Assembly (NCBI GenBank): GCA_937885015.1
Contig: CALAAS010000026.1
Span: forward strand, 127,906-191,905
Origin: an uncultured Clostridium sp.
GTDB taxonomy: Bacteria; Bacillota; Clostridia; Lachnospirales; Lachnospiraceae
Direction of reading: 5' to 3'
Length of the DNA stretch: 64,000 bases
The position numbers and the translations under genes were made by a program. This document shows positions 1 through 8,068 of the stretch, one piece after another. Numbering within the stretch: the first letter of the stretch is position 1; each line of letters opens with the position of its first letter. The notes below the pieces were generated by a model. That model was given only the letters and a program-made list of their open reading frames with translations. It was not told the DNA's origin and searched no databases.

Positions 1-1081
1 GCACCGTCTTCGCCTGCTCGTTGGGTCCCACCAGCGCCACCTTGTCCTCGCGGCCCAGAATAAAGGAAATACCATCCAGCACCTTGACGCCGTCAATGGT
101 CTTCGTCAGATTCTCCACCGTCAGGACCTCATTTCCAATCTCGCGATCCGGGCGGAAATCAATGTAGGGGTATTTCCGGCTGGAAGGCCTGATCTCGTCC
201 AGCTCAATTTTCTCCAACGCACGCTTTCTGGAGGTCGCCTGCTTGGATTTGGAAGCGTTGGCCGAGAAACGCTGGATAAACTCCTGCAGCTCCTTGATCT
301 TCTCTTCCTTCTTTTTATTGGCTTCCTTCATCTGCTTGATCATCAGCTGGCTGGACTCATACCAGAAATCATAGTTTCCGGCATAGAGCTGAATCTTTCC
401 ATAGTCGATATCCGCAATCTGGGTGCAGACCTTATTCAGGAAATAACGGTCATGAGATACTACAATTACCGTATTTTCAAAGTTAATCAGAAACTCCTCC
501 AGCCAGGCAATGGCATCCAGATCCAGATGGTTGGTGGGCTCATCCAGAAGCAGAATATCCGGGTTGCCAAACAGCGCCTGGGCCAAAAGCACCTTTACCT
601 TCTGGGCTCCAGTCAGGTCACTCATCTGGCGATAGTGGAGATCCGTCTCAATGCCCAGGCCATTCAGCAGGTTGGCTGCATCGGATTCCGCTTCCCAGCC
701 GTTCATGGTAGCAAATTCGCCCTCCAGCTCTGCGGCCTTGACACCATCCTCCTCAGAGAAATCCTCCTTCATGTAGATGGCCTCTTTCTCTTTCATAATC
801 TCATACAGCCGTGCATTTCCCATGATGACCGTATCAAGAACCGGGTATTCATCGTATTTAAAATGATCCTGCTGCAGGAATGAAAGGCGCTGTCCAGGCG
901 TGATAATAACCTCGCCATTGGTCGGTTCCAGCTGCCCGGAAAGAATCCGGAGAAAGGTAGATTTTCCGGCGCCGTTGGCGCCGATCATACCGTAGCAGTT
1001 TCCCTCCGTAAACTTAATGCTTACATCTTCAAATAATGCCTTCTTTCCCACTCGCAGTGTTACATTGCTTGTACTAATCAT
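1..1081 (-). CDS. ABC-F family ATPase, C-terminus cut by window edge
   Basis: Soluble tandem-ATPase protein of the ABC-F group, which acts on ribosomes rather than in membrane transport. About 360 codons are present. The first ATPase domain has Walker A GANGAGKST near residue 35, a signature-like LTGAQ, and Walker B ILLLDEPTNHLD. A charged linker (residues about 230-300) typical of ABC-F proteins follows, then the start of the second domain. The second Walker A reads GPNEQAKT, with alanine where glycine is usual. The overall pattern resembles YkpA/YbiT-like members; whether it protects against an antibiotic cannot be told. The ATG at 1081 follows an AGGAAAGGA Shine-Dalgarno. The stop lies outside the window. 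Confidence 0.93.
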   Translation of the reverse strand, partial: MISTSNVTLRVGKKALFEDVSIKFTEGNCYGMIGANGAGKSTFLRILSGQLEPTNGEVIITPGQRLSFLQQDHFKYDEYPVLDTVIMGNARLYEIMKEKEAIYMKEDFSEEDGVKAAELEGEFATMNGWEAESDAANLLNGLGIETDLHYRQMSDLTGAQKVKVLLAQALFGNPDILLLDEPTNHLDLDAIAWLEEFLINFENTVIVVSHDRYFLNKVCTQIADIDYGKIQLYAGNYDFWYESSQLMIKQMKEANKKKEEKIKELQEFIQRFSANASKSKQATSRKRALEKIELDEIRPSSRKYPYIDFRPDREIGNEVLTVENLTKTIDGVKVLDGISFILGREDKVALVGPNEQAKTV

Positions 1082-1133
1082 GGCAATATCCTTTCCTTAC
1101 TCATCACAATCAGATAAATCGAATTTCCTCTTC

Positions 1134-1161
1134 ATTGTACAGGAAAATCACAAATTTGCAA
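1134..1161 (-). promoter_or_regulatory. Sigma-A-type promoter of the ABC-F gene
   Basis: Read on the minus strand: TTGCAA, 16-base spacer, TACAAT, about 50 bases upstream of the ABC-F start. The match to the housekeeping consensus is good and position and orientation fit. Confidence 0.6.
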
Positions 1162-1200
1162 GCACTCTTTCCAACTTTCCCCTGATTTCAGAAGAAACCT

Positions 1201-2700
1201 TTAAAACCGCCCGAAAATATCCACCAGCCAGGCCAGATAGTCGGCTCGCTCGTCCGTAAACTGGCCTTCCGTCATCCTCCAGCGCCAGTTTTCCCCCACC
1301 GTACTGGGGGTATTCATCCTGGCCCGGTTGTCCAGCTGCAGCACATCCTGCATTTGAAAAATAGCCACGCTGGCCACAGAGCCATAGGCCGCCCGGAAAA
1401 CCCGGTCCACCACCTCACTCTGGTGAGCCGCCCCCAGATAATCCGCAATATACTGAAGCTCCCACCATTGCCGCTGTTCCGGTTTAAAATAGCCTGCCAG
1501 CGTTTCATTGTCATGAGTGCCGCCGTACACCACCGAGTTCGGCTGATAGCAGTGAGGCAGATGTTCGTTGAACCGGTCTCCACTGAAGGCAAATTCAATA
1601 ATTTTCATGCCCGGATATCCGGTCTGTGCCAGAAGTTCCTTTACCTCCTGGCAGAAAATCCCCAGATCCTCGGCAATAATCTTCGCACCAGCAGCAGACT
1701 GACTGATCGCGTCCGTCAGCTTTTTCCCGGGCCCCTTCTCCCATCTTCCGTCCTTCGCATTCGTGGCTCCAGCCGGAATCGAATAATACTGCACAATTCC
1801 GATAAAGTGGTCGATGCGAATCACATCATAGAGGGCTGCCGATGCCTGCATCCGGTGACGCCACCAGTCAAACTCTGTCCTCTCCATTTCATCCCAGTCG
1901 TAAAGCGGATTGCCCCAGAGCTGCCCTTCCTCGGAAAATGCATCCGGCGGCACTCCGGCCACCCGCAGAGGCGTCAGGTTTTCTTCATCCAGCTGAAAGA
2001 GTTCCGGATGGCTCCAAACGTCAGCGCTGTCCAGAGCCACATAGATCGGAATGTCCCCCACTATCTGAATCCCCTGCTCTCCGGCATATTCTCTAAGTTT
2101 TTCCCACTGTTCAAAAAATTTGAACTGTAAAAACTTCCAGTACTCTATCTCCTCCGCCAACTCCTTCCGACAGGCCGCCATGGCCTCCGGACGACGGAAA
2201 CGAACCGGTTCTTCCCACTCCAGCCAGGAACGGTCATCAAATTTCTTTTTCAGCGCCATATAGAGGCTGTAATCCTCCAGCCAATAGGACTGTCTTTCCA
2301 AAAATAACGCATATTCTTCTGTTTGCCGGTGACCGCTCCGCTCATAAGCCTTTCGCAGCAGCGGAAAACGATAATAATACACAGCATCATATTTTACCTG
2401 ATCCGGCTGATCGCACCAGTAGCAATCATCTATCTCCGCCTGGGTCAGAAGGCCCTCTTCCCGCAGTGTATCCAGATCTATAAAATACGGATTGCCCGCA
2501 AAAGCTGAAAAAGACTGGTACGGGCTGTCTCCATAACTGGTTGGCCCCATCGGCAGTACTTGCCAGTAGCTCTGTCTGGCCCTCTTCAGCCGATCTGCAA
2601 ACGCATACGCCTCCTTTCCAAAGGTTCCGATTCCGTAAGGCGAAGGCAGGCTGAATATGGGCATCAGAATCCCCGCACCTCTCTTTAACATGGTTTTCAT
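1201..2700 (-). CDS. malQ: 4-alpha-glucanotransferase (amylomaltase, GH77)
   Basis: Cytoplasmic disproportionating enzyme that transfers 1,4-glucan segments between maltodextrins, working with phosphorylases in glycogen or maltose use. The 499-residue length is normal for bacterial MalQ. GH77 hallmarks are visible: VGDIPIYV near 220, the nucleophile in VIRIDHF near 295, the acid/base glutamate in IIAEDLG near 343, and GGTHDNETL near 395 with the transition-state aspartate. The first ATG lies 11 bases after AAGGAG; a second ATG three codons on is possible. pyrC lies upstream on the same strand across a 65-base gap. glgB at 23.5 kb is the only other glycogen gene here. Confidence 0.95.
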   Translation of the reverse strand: MKTMLKRGAGILMPIFSLPSPYGIGTFGKEAYAFADRLKRARQSYWQVLPMGPTSYGDSPYQSFSAFAGNPYFIDLDTLREEGLLTQAEIDDCYWCDQPDQVKYDAVYYYRFPLLRKAYERSGHRQTEEYALFLERQSYWLEDYSLYMALKKKFDDRSWLEWEEPVRFRRPEAMAACRKELAEEIEYWKFLQFKFFEQWEKLREYAGEQGIQIVGDIPIYVALDSADVWSHPELFQLDEENLTPLRVAGVPPDAFSEEGQLWGNPLYDWDEMERTEFDWWRHRMQASAALYDVIRIDHFIGIVQYYSIPAGATNAKDGRWEKGPGKKLTDAISQSAAGAKIIAEDLGIFCQEVKELLAQTGYPGMKIIEFAFSGDRFNEHLPHCYQPNSVVYGGTHDNETLAGYFKPEQRQWWELQYIADYLGAAHQSEVVDRVFRAAYGSVASVAIFQMQDVLQLDNRARMNTPSTVGENWRWRMTEGQFTDERADYLAWLVDIFGRF

Positions 2701-2765
2701 CTCAAATCTGTCTCCTTTATTCCAGTTTTCCAGGACTGTCCCAGATCCCCCCTGAAGCCTTTTTC

Positions 2766-4073
2766 TCAGACTTCTGCATTTCTCTGATATACAATCTTTC
2801 CTCCGCAGATGGTAAATTCCACACAGCCGAAGAGGCGCGCCCCAAGAAACGGTGAGTTTGCCGATTTCGATCGGAAGCTCTCTACCGTAAACTCCTGACT
2901 GTCATCAAAAATAACCAGATCTGCTGCGCCGCCCTCCCGGATGGTCCCGCTGTCCAGGCGGTACAGGCGCGCCGGATTCAAACACATCTTTTCAAACAGC
3001 TGCAAGTAGGTCAGGTGTCCCGCCTTTACCAGATTCGTCACCGCCAGCGGAAGCGCCGTCTCCAAACCGATAATTCCGCTGGGGGCCTCTGTCAGGGGCC
3101 TTCCCTTTTCCTCGGCGCTGTGGGGCGCATGGTCTGTGGCGATCAGATCAATGGTCCCATCCTTTAAGCCCTCAATCAGAGCCGCCCTGTCCTCCGCCGT
3201 CCGAAGCGGCGGGTTCATCTTGGCCAGCGCTCCATGACGCAGCACCGCCGTCTCATCCAGGGTAAAATGGTGTGGCGTCACTTCCGCCCAGACGTCTGCT
3301 CCCAGACGTTTTGCCAATGCCACCATCTGCACAGAATTGCGGGAGCTCATATGCTGAATATTGACAGAGGCCCCCGTATGCAGCGCGATCATGCAGTCTC
3401 TGGCCACCAGCGAATCCTCCGCCACAGCCGGAGAACCGCCGATCCCCAATTTTTCCGAAACTGCCCCCTTGTTAATTCCATTATTCTCAATAAAAACCGG
3501 ATCTTCCTCGTGGAAGCTCAGGGGCATATTCAGTTCCTTCGCCGCTTCCATAGCCTCCTGTACCAGCTTTTCGTTCATCAGCGGGATTCCATCGTCTGTG
3601 AAGCCCACTGCTCCGGCTGCTGCCAGGGCCTTCATATCCGTCAGCTCTCTCCCCTGAAAGCCTTTGGACACAGCCGCGCATGTCAAAACATGAATGCCGG
3701 TTTTCTCTCCCTTTTCCAGAATATACTGAATGGTTTCCGGTGTATCTGCCACCGGTTTCGTATTTGCCATCAGAACCACCGTCGTAAAACCGCCGGCCAT
3801 GGCTGCCCCGGCTCCCGTCTCAATATCTTCCTTATAGGTAAAACCCGGATCCCGAAAATGTACATGCACATCAATCAGACCCGGCGCCACAATTTTTCCA
3901 GCCGCATCCAGAATCTGCACGCCGTCTTCCTGGCCCTTGAACGCTTCTTCTCTCTCTTCTGCGTGCCCATGTGGAAGGATCCGGCTTATCTTCCCGCCCT
4001 CAATCCACAGATCCGCCACACCGTCAAAGCCACTGGCCGGGTTAATGACCCGCCCGTTTTTTATAAGCATCAT
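2766..4073 (-). CDS. pyrC: Dihydroorotase
   Basis: Third step of pyrimidine synthesis: reversible cyclisation of carbamoyl-aspartate to dihydroorotate. The 435-residue length and the motif HVHFRDPG (residues about 68-75) place it in the long class I, zinc-dependent amidohydrolase group. Also visible are MANTKPVADT near 103 and ATDHAPHS near 312, which carries the catalytic aspartate. Two consecutive ATG codons follow GGAGGAGACGGG, so the start is certain to one codon. It stands alone, with no other pyr gene in the window, and lies 42 bases downstream of a VOC-family gene. Confidence 0.95.
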   Translation of the reverse strand: MMLIKNGRVINPASGFDGVADLWIEGGKISRILPHGHAEEREEAFKGQEDGVQILDAAGKIVAPGLIDVHVHFRDPGFTYKEDIETGAGAAMAGGFTTVVLMANTKPVADTPETIQYILEKGEKTGIHVLTCAAVSKGFQGRELTDMKALAAAGAVGFTDDGIPLMNEKLVQEAMEAAKELNMPLSFHEEDPVFIENNGINKGAVSEKLGIGGSPAVAEDSLVARDCMIALHTGASVNIQHMSSRNSVQMVALAKRLGADVWAEVTPHHFTLDETAVLRHGALAKMNPPLRTAEDRAALIEGLKDGTIDLIATDHAPHSAEEKGRPLTEAPSGIIGLETALPLAVTNLVKAGHLTYLQLFEKMCLNPARLYRLDSGTIREGGAADLVIFDDSQEFTVESFRSKSANSPFLGARLFGCVEFTICGGKIVYQRNAEV

Positions 4074-4115
4074 CCCGTCTCCTCCTTTTTCCGTCGCATA
4101 CCTCCACTATATTCT

Positions 4116-4487
4116 CTATTTCGCTGGTACAATCTCCAGCCAATAGCCGTCCGGATCACTGATAAAATAAATCCCCATTCCCGGATTTTCGTAGCAAATG
4201 CAATCCATCTCCTGATGTCTGGCATGGGATGCCTCCATATCATCCGTCTCAAAGGCCAAATGAAATTCATTGTCTCCAAGGTTATAAGAGTCCTTTTCCC
4301 AGTCCCGCAGCCAGGTCAGTTCCAGCTGATGCCTGGTTTTCCCGTCTCCCAGATATACCAATATAAAACTTCCGTCTTTTGCCTCTTTGCGGCGCACCTC
4401 CCGGAGTCCCAGCGCTTCTTGGTAGAATGCCAGTGACTTTTCCAGATCCTTCACGTTGAAATTATTATGAGCAAATGCAAATGTCAT
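4116..4487 (-). CDS. VOC-family (glyoxalase-like) protein
   Basis: Small 123-residue protein of two beta-alpha-beta-beta-beta repeats, the vicinal oxygen chelate fold. Candidate metal ligands sit at the usual places: the histidine in FAHNNF near the N-terminus, a glutamate in HQLELT, a histidine in EFHLAFE and a glutamate in YWLEIV at the C-terminus. This spacing fits lactoylglutathione lyase-like enzymes that act on thiol-methylglyoxal adducts, but other VOC reactions are equally possible. Its ATG overlaps the stop of the upstream hydrolase gene by 4 bases, indicating translational coupling. Confidence 0.85.
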   Translation of the reverse strand: MTFAFAHNNFNVKDLEKSLAFYQEALGLREVRRKEAKDGSFILVYLGDGKTRHQLELTWLRDWEKDSYNLGDNEFHLAFETDDMEASHARHQEMDCICYENPGMGIYFISDPDGYWLEIVPAK

Positions 4488-5233
4488 AACTCAAACTCCT
4501 CTCCTTCTTTTTGAATGTTCACAATCCGTTCTCTCCATCCGGCGCTGGCGGGATGGGCGCTGAGCCTCCCGGCCGCTCCAAAATCCCCCCAGAAGTGCAT
4601 CGGAAACAGATGAGCGGCATCCGCCTGTTCCATAAACCCCGCCGCTCCCAAATAGAAGGCATCGCCTAAACGCGGGTCCACGGGGATAAATGCCGCATCT
4701 GCCTTTCTGCCAGCCAGTTTTTTCATTTCTCTCCCATAAACCGCCGCCATATTATGGTTCCAGGCCTTGTCTTCGCCCTCCCACCACCAGTTGTTCAAAT
4801 CGCCAGCATGGTAAAGCTCCGTTCCACCGCAGGAAATCCAAAAGGCACAACCCTCATCCGTGGAATGCAGGGTCTCTGCCTGCAAAAGGCAGCTCTCCCC
4901 TGCGCTTTTTTCCACCATGGCAGCATCCCGTACCTCCAGATTCTCTGTCACTGTAATGATTCGGCCCGGCTTCACAAAGAAAACCCGGTCTACCCATTCC
5001 CTCGGTACTTTTTTCCGGATATCTTCTGAAAGAATGCAGCACACTCGTTCCCGTCTCCCTGCCAAATCAAAAATCAGCGGCCCATAATGATCTGCATGAA
5101 AATGACTGGCAAATATAATCAACGGCTTGTCCTCCGGAAACTCTGGAAGCATCCCCTCAAAATAATCAAACAGCAGCACTGCCTGATCCAGTTCCACTGC
5201 AAATGAACTGTGATGAATGTACGTAACCTTCAT
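4484..5233 (-). CDS. Metallo-beta-lactamase-fold hydrolase (UlaG-like)
   Basis: Cytoplasmic metal-dependent hydrolase of about 249 residues. The motif SHFHADHYG near residue 45 is the HxHxDH metal site, and later histidines (YHAGD, FPMHFWG) complete the set. It resembles the UlaG/YycJ-like branch with no assignable substrate. An upstream in-frame extension exists, but AGAAAGG lies six bases before ATG 5233 and the product then begins MKVTYIHHS, as relatives do. It is followed with a 4-base overlap by the VOC gene; the two may act together on a small metabolite. Confidence 0.88.
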   Translation of the reverse strand: MKVTYIHHSSFAVELDQAVLLFDYFEGMLPEFPEDKPLIIFASHFHADHYGPLIFDLAGRRERVCCILSEDIRKKVPREWVDRVFFVKPGRIITVTENLEVRDAAMVEKSAGESCLLQAETLHSTDEGCAFWISCGGTELYHAGDLNNWWWEGEDKAWNHNMAAVYGREMKKLAGRKADAAFIPVDPRLGDAFYLGAAGFMEQADAAHLFPMHFWGDFGAAGRLSAHPASAGWRERIVNIQKEGEEFEL

Positions 5234-5377
5234 ATCCATCCTTTCTCTGACTTTCGTTTCGCCTTCGATTCTTCGGTTTTCTGTAACAGAAAAGGAGACA
5301 GGCTGCAATTACCGTCCCCGCCGCCGTCTCCTATCTTTCCTGCCGCCCCTCCTGTCGATTTTCCACAGCGCGAAAGC

Positions 5378-5770
5378 TTATACCTCGTCTTTTTTCGCCT
5401 GTGCTTTTGCCAAAAATTTATCATTTTTGATGATAAAACGCTCATGGGTGCCTCCGCCAATGGAACCCTTTTGATCAAAGGCCTCCACCTTAAATACCAG
5501 GCGGCGGCCATCCACCTCAATCAGCTCACTCTCACACCATACCTTCATTCCCACCGGTGTTGCTGCCGTATGAGCCAGATCCAGCTTCGTTCCCACCGTC
5601 CCCTCGCCTTCCGCCAGGTGCGGCGCCACGCTCATCCAGGCCGTCTTTTCCATCAAAGCCACCATGGCCGGTGTGGCAAATACCGCCAAAAGGCCGCTGC
5701 CTACAGCACTGGCTGAATTTTCATCCGTTACCATCAGTTCCTGTCTTCCTTTCATTCCTGCCTCTAACAT
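5378..5770 (-). CDS. Hotdog-fold thioesterase, FlK-like
   Basis: 130-residue single hotdog domain. The stretch VGSGLLAVFATPAMVALME and the downstream GTKLDLAHTAATPVG match the fluoroacetyl-CoA thioesterase-like (FlK) family, in which a threonine, a glutamate and a histidine form the active site; T, E and H occur at matching places. Most bacterial members are general acyl-CoA thioesterases, so fluoroacetate detoxification should not be assumed. The start ATG follows GAGAGGATGAAGGAAA. It lies 31 bases after the zinc-ribbon gene and probably shares its promoter. Confidence 0.85.
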   Translation of the reverse strand: MLEAGMKGRQELMVTDENSASAVGSGLLAVFATPAMVALMEKTAWMSVAPHLAEGEGTVGTKLDLAHTAATPVGMKVWCESELIEVDGRRLVFKVEAFDQKGSIGGGTHERFIIKNDKFLAKAQAKKDEV

Positions 5771-5801
5771 TTTCCTTCATCCTCTCTTAACGTCTTTTTC
5801 T

Positions 5802-6287
5802 TTATTGTCTTTCTCCTATTTCCATATCCAGAGGTGTTCCGCACCTGGGACAATAGGCATAATCCTCCTGTGTCTCAAACCCACAGGAACCGCACTTCTT
5901 TACCGGCCCATCCTGGCCCGTTCCGGCCGCTGTTCTCTCTGTTACCATACCGGCCCGGCGGCGCAGTGCATTTCTTTCCGATTCCTCCGCCCAGGGATTT
6001 CCTCCCCCATCCTGCACCAGAGTTAAATCCGCCTCCCGGATCTCCAGGTTCTCGCCGCGCAGAAGCCGCCTTCCCACCTCCGGATCCAGCTCGTACACTG
6101 CACCGCAGCAGGACATTTTCACATAAAAACGGCGATTCCATTTGAATAATGGAATAAAAAAGAAGCTGAAATACATGTAGGTCATATAAACCTGATACCG
6201 CCCGTAAGCTCCGCACCTCCCACAGATTACTGTTTTCAAATATTCAATGGGTTTCATGCCGGAGCTGATTCCACCGATAAAAATCAT
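5802..6287 (-). CDS. Zinc-ribbon protein of unknown function
   Basis: About 161 residues. An N-terminal cysteine pair (CGRCG) and a later SCCG flank a short aromatic, moderately hydrophobic stretch, giving one likely zinc site. The C-terminus has a second ribbon, KKCGSCGF followed by YCPRCGTPLD, near residues 130-155. No enzymatic domain is evident; it may be a membrane-associated or adaptor protein. ATG 6287 is chosen because GGAAGG lies before it at normal distance, while the upstream in-frame TTG has no ribosome-binding site. First gene of a likely transcription unit with the thioesterase. Confidence 0.75.
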   Translation of the reverse strand: MIFIGGISSGMKPIEYLKTVICGRCGAYGRYQVYMTYMYFSFFFIPLFKWNRRFYVKMSCCGAVYELDPEVGRRLLRGENLEIREADLTLVQDGGGNPWAEESERNALRRRAGMVTERTAAGTGQDGPVKKCGSCGFETQEDYAYCPRCGTPLDMEIGERQ

Positions 6288-6305
6288 ACGATTTCTTCCT
6301 TCCAA

Positions 6306-6334
6306 AGTATACTAAAACTGCCGTCATGGCGCAA
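6306..6334 (-). promoter_or_regulatory. Promoter of the zinc-ribbon/thioesterase unit
   Basis: Minus-strand TTGCGC, 17-base spacer, TATACT, ending about 19 bases before the zinc-ribbon start. Confidence 0.6.
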
Positions 6335-6348
6335 GTAATTTTACCCTG

Positions 6349-7188
6349 TCACAGGTTCAGAAGCGCCAATGCCGCCAAAATCATGCCACAGCCTGCTGCC
6401 TGACGCCGGGTCATAGGATCCTGCAGGATCACCACACTAACCAGGCTGACAACCAGAATCGTTCCCACGCTGAAACTGGGGTACACAACGTAAGCCGGAA
6501 GGCGCGTTACTGCTGCCAGCAATAGAGACGTTGAAAAATAATTGGGAATTCCCAACAGAATTCCGCTTATTACCTCCACTTTTCCCATCCGGCTCCGACG
6601 ATTTTCACGAAGCGCCAACACCAGCGTCAGAAGCAGTGCCACCAGAAAGGTGTAAAACAAAAACAAACCGTCATATCGCCGTTCCCCGATCTGCTCAAAC
6701 ACCTTGGACATTCCATCTGCCATTCCTCCACTTAACAGAAGCGCCAGGAGCAGACCGCCTGAAACTCTTCCTCTTCTGCGTTTATCGCCGCTGTTCAAAA
6801 CCCATATGGCTGCCACCACAAGAATCAGTCCAAGCGCCTGCAGGAGCGACGGGAGTTCCCGAAAAAAAAGCATGCTGGCCGTAACCGGAAGCACCAGTCC
6901 AAGCCTGGCAAAGGCAGCCGTCAGTGCCGCCCCGTTTTCCTGAATACACCGCTGCATCAGCACCAGCGTCGTGAAATACAAAATCCCATTTACCACACCC
7001 GCCAGAAGGGGAATTATCATCCCTGGAGGAAACAGCTGTTTCTCCGGCATAAGAAGAAAAGCCAGCACCGCGCAGGTGGCGTAATTCCCCAGTAAAATAC
7101 CGTACCGGTTTTCACTGAATACCTCGCTGATACGCAGTCCCAGTGCCAGCGAAGCACTGGAAAGAATCGCCAGAATCAGATATATCAT
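6349..7188 (-). CDS. DMT-superfamily (EamA-like) membrane transporter
   Basis: 279-residue protein made almost entirely of about ten hydrophobic helices in two halves, the EamA/drug-metabolite transporter layout. It begins MIYLILAILSSASLALG, a membrane helix with no signal peptide. The substrate cannot be read from sequence; relatives export amino acids or metabolites. Its start lies one base after the radical SAM gene, so it is the last gene of the lysR-led operon. Its stop is followed by the promoter of the next unit. Confidence 0.85.
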   Translation of the reverse strand: MIYLILAILSSASLALGLRISEVFSENRYGILLGNYATCAVLAFLLMPEKQLFPPGMIIPLLAGVVNGILYFTTLVLMQRCIQENGAALTAAFARLGLVLPVTASMLFFRELPSLLQALGLILVVAAIWVLNSGDKRRRGRVSGGLLLALLLSGGMADGMSKVFEQIGERRYDGLFLFYTFLVALLLTLVLALRENRRSRMGKVEVISGILLGIPNYFSTSLLLAAVTRLPAYVVYPSFSVGTILVVSLVSVVILQDPMTRRQAAGCGMILAALALLNL

Positions 7189-7189
7189 A

Positions 7190-8068
7190 CTATAGCAGAT
7201 CCCCCGTTTCTCGGAATTTTCTATAATGGTGTGTTCGCTTTGCCTCCTCCAGTGTTGCCATCATTTCCGGAATATCATCATTCAGGTTTCCCGCCAGAAC
7301 TACATAGTTGGATGCATGATTGGTACGGAACACCGTTCCTGGAGAATCCACATGCTTTAAAAAAATCTCCATTTCATCCATGATTTCATCCGGCGTAATA
7401 CGGGCAAACCGCCCCTCCACCACATCCGCATACATGGGAGTTCCCTCATAGAGGCGCAGTGTCAGAAACGACGCATACTCCGGATTCATCTCCGTCACCA
7501 GGCGGGCGCAGGAAAGCGCATGCTGCCGGACACGTCCCCGGCCACCCAAACCGGAGATCAGTGTCACGGAAGTCTGGATCCCGCATCGCTTCAGCTTTTG
7601 TCCCGCTGCAATAACCTCCTCTGCTGTCACGCCTTTGTGGATGTACTCCAGAATCTCGTTATCTCCGCTCTCGGCTCCCACATAGACAATCCCAAGGCCG
7701 GCTTCCCGCAGCTTCCGAAGGTCTTCTTCTGTTTTTCGAAGAATATCCTGGGCCGTCCCGTAAGATGCCACCCGTTTTACTCCCGGGAACAATCGGCGCA
7801 CTTCTTCCAGTATCGTCAAAAGATCTTCTGTTTTTATGACCAGCGCATCGCCGTCTGCCAGAAATACCCGCTCAATATAAGGGGCATACCGGTTGTGGGA
7901 TACCTCTTCCAGGTCTGCCAAAATCTCATCCATCCTGCGGATGCGGAATGTTTTCTCTTTATACATGTTACAGAATGTGCAGGTATTGTGAGCACATCCA
8001 ATGGTTACCTGAATAATCAAACTGCGCGCCTCGCTGGGCGGCCTATATACAATTCCCTCATATTCCAT
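7190..8068 (-). CDS. Radical SAM protein
   Basis: 292-residue radical SAM enzyme. The iron-sulfur cysteines are in IGCAHNTCTFCNMY (residues about 23-36), a C-x4-C-x2-C variant of the usual C-x3-C-x2-C found in Elp3-like branches. Further family motifs are VYVGAESGDNEIL near 150 and TLISGLGG near 180. No auxiliary cluster or substrate domain is seen, so the reaction is unknown. The start overlaps the end of the metallophosphoesterase gene by 11 bases and the stop abuts the transporter start. Candidate roles include modification of a small molecule exported by the neighbouring transporter. Confidence 0.88.
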   Translation of the reverse strand: MEYEGIVYRPPSEARSLIIQVTIGCAHNTCTFCNMYKEKTFRIRRMDEILADLEEVSHNRYAPYIERVFLADGDALVIKTEDLLTILEEVRRLFPGVKRVASYGTAQDILRKTEEDLRKLREAGLGIVYVGAESGDNEILEYIHKGVTAEEVIAAGQKLKRCGIQTSVTLISGLGGRGRVRQHALSCARLVTEMNPEYASFLTLRLYEGTPMYADVVEGRFARITPDEIMDEMEIFLKHVDSPGTVFRTNHASNYVVLAGNLNDDIPEMMATLEEAKRTHHYRKFRETGDLL

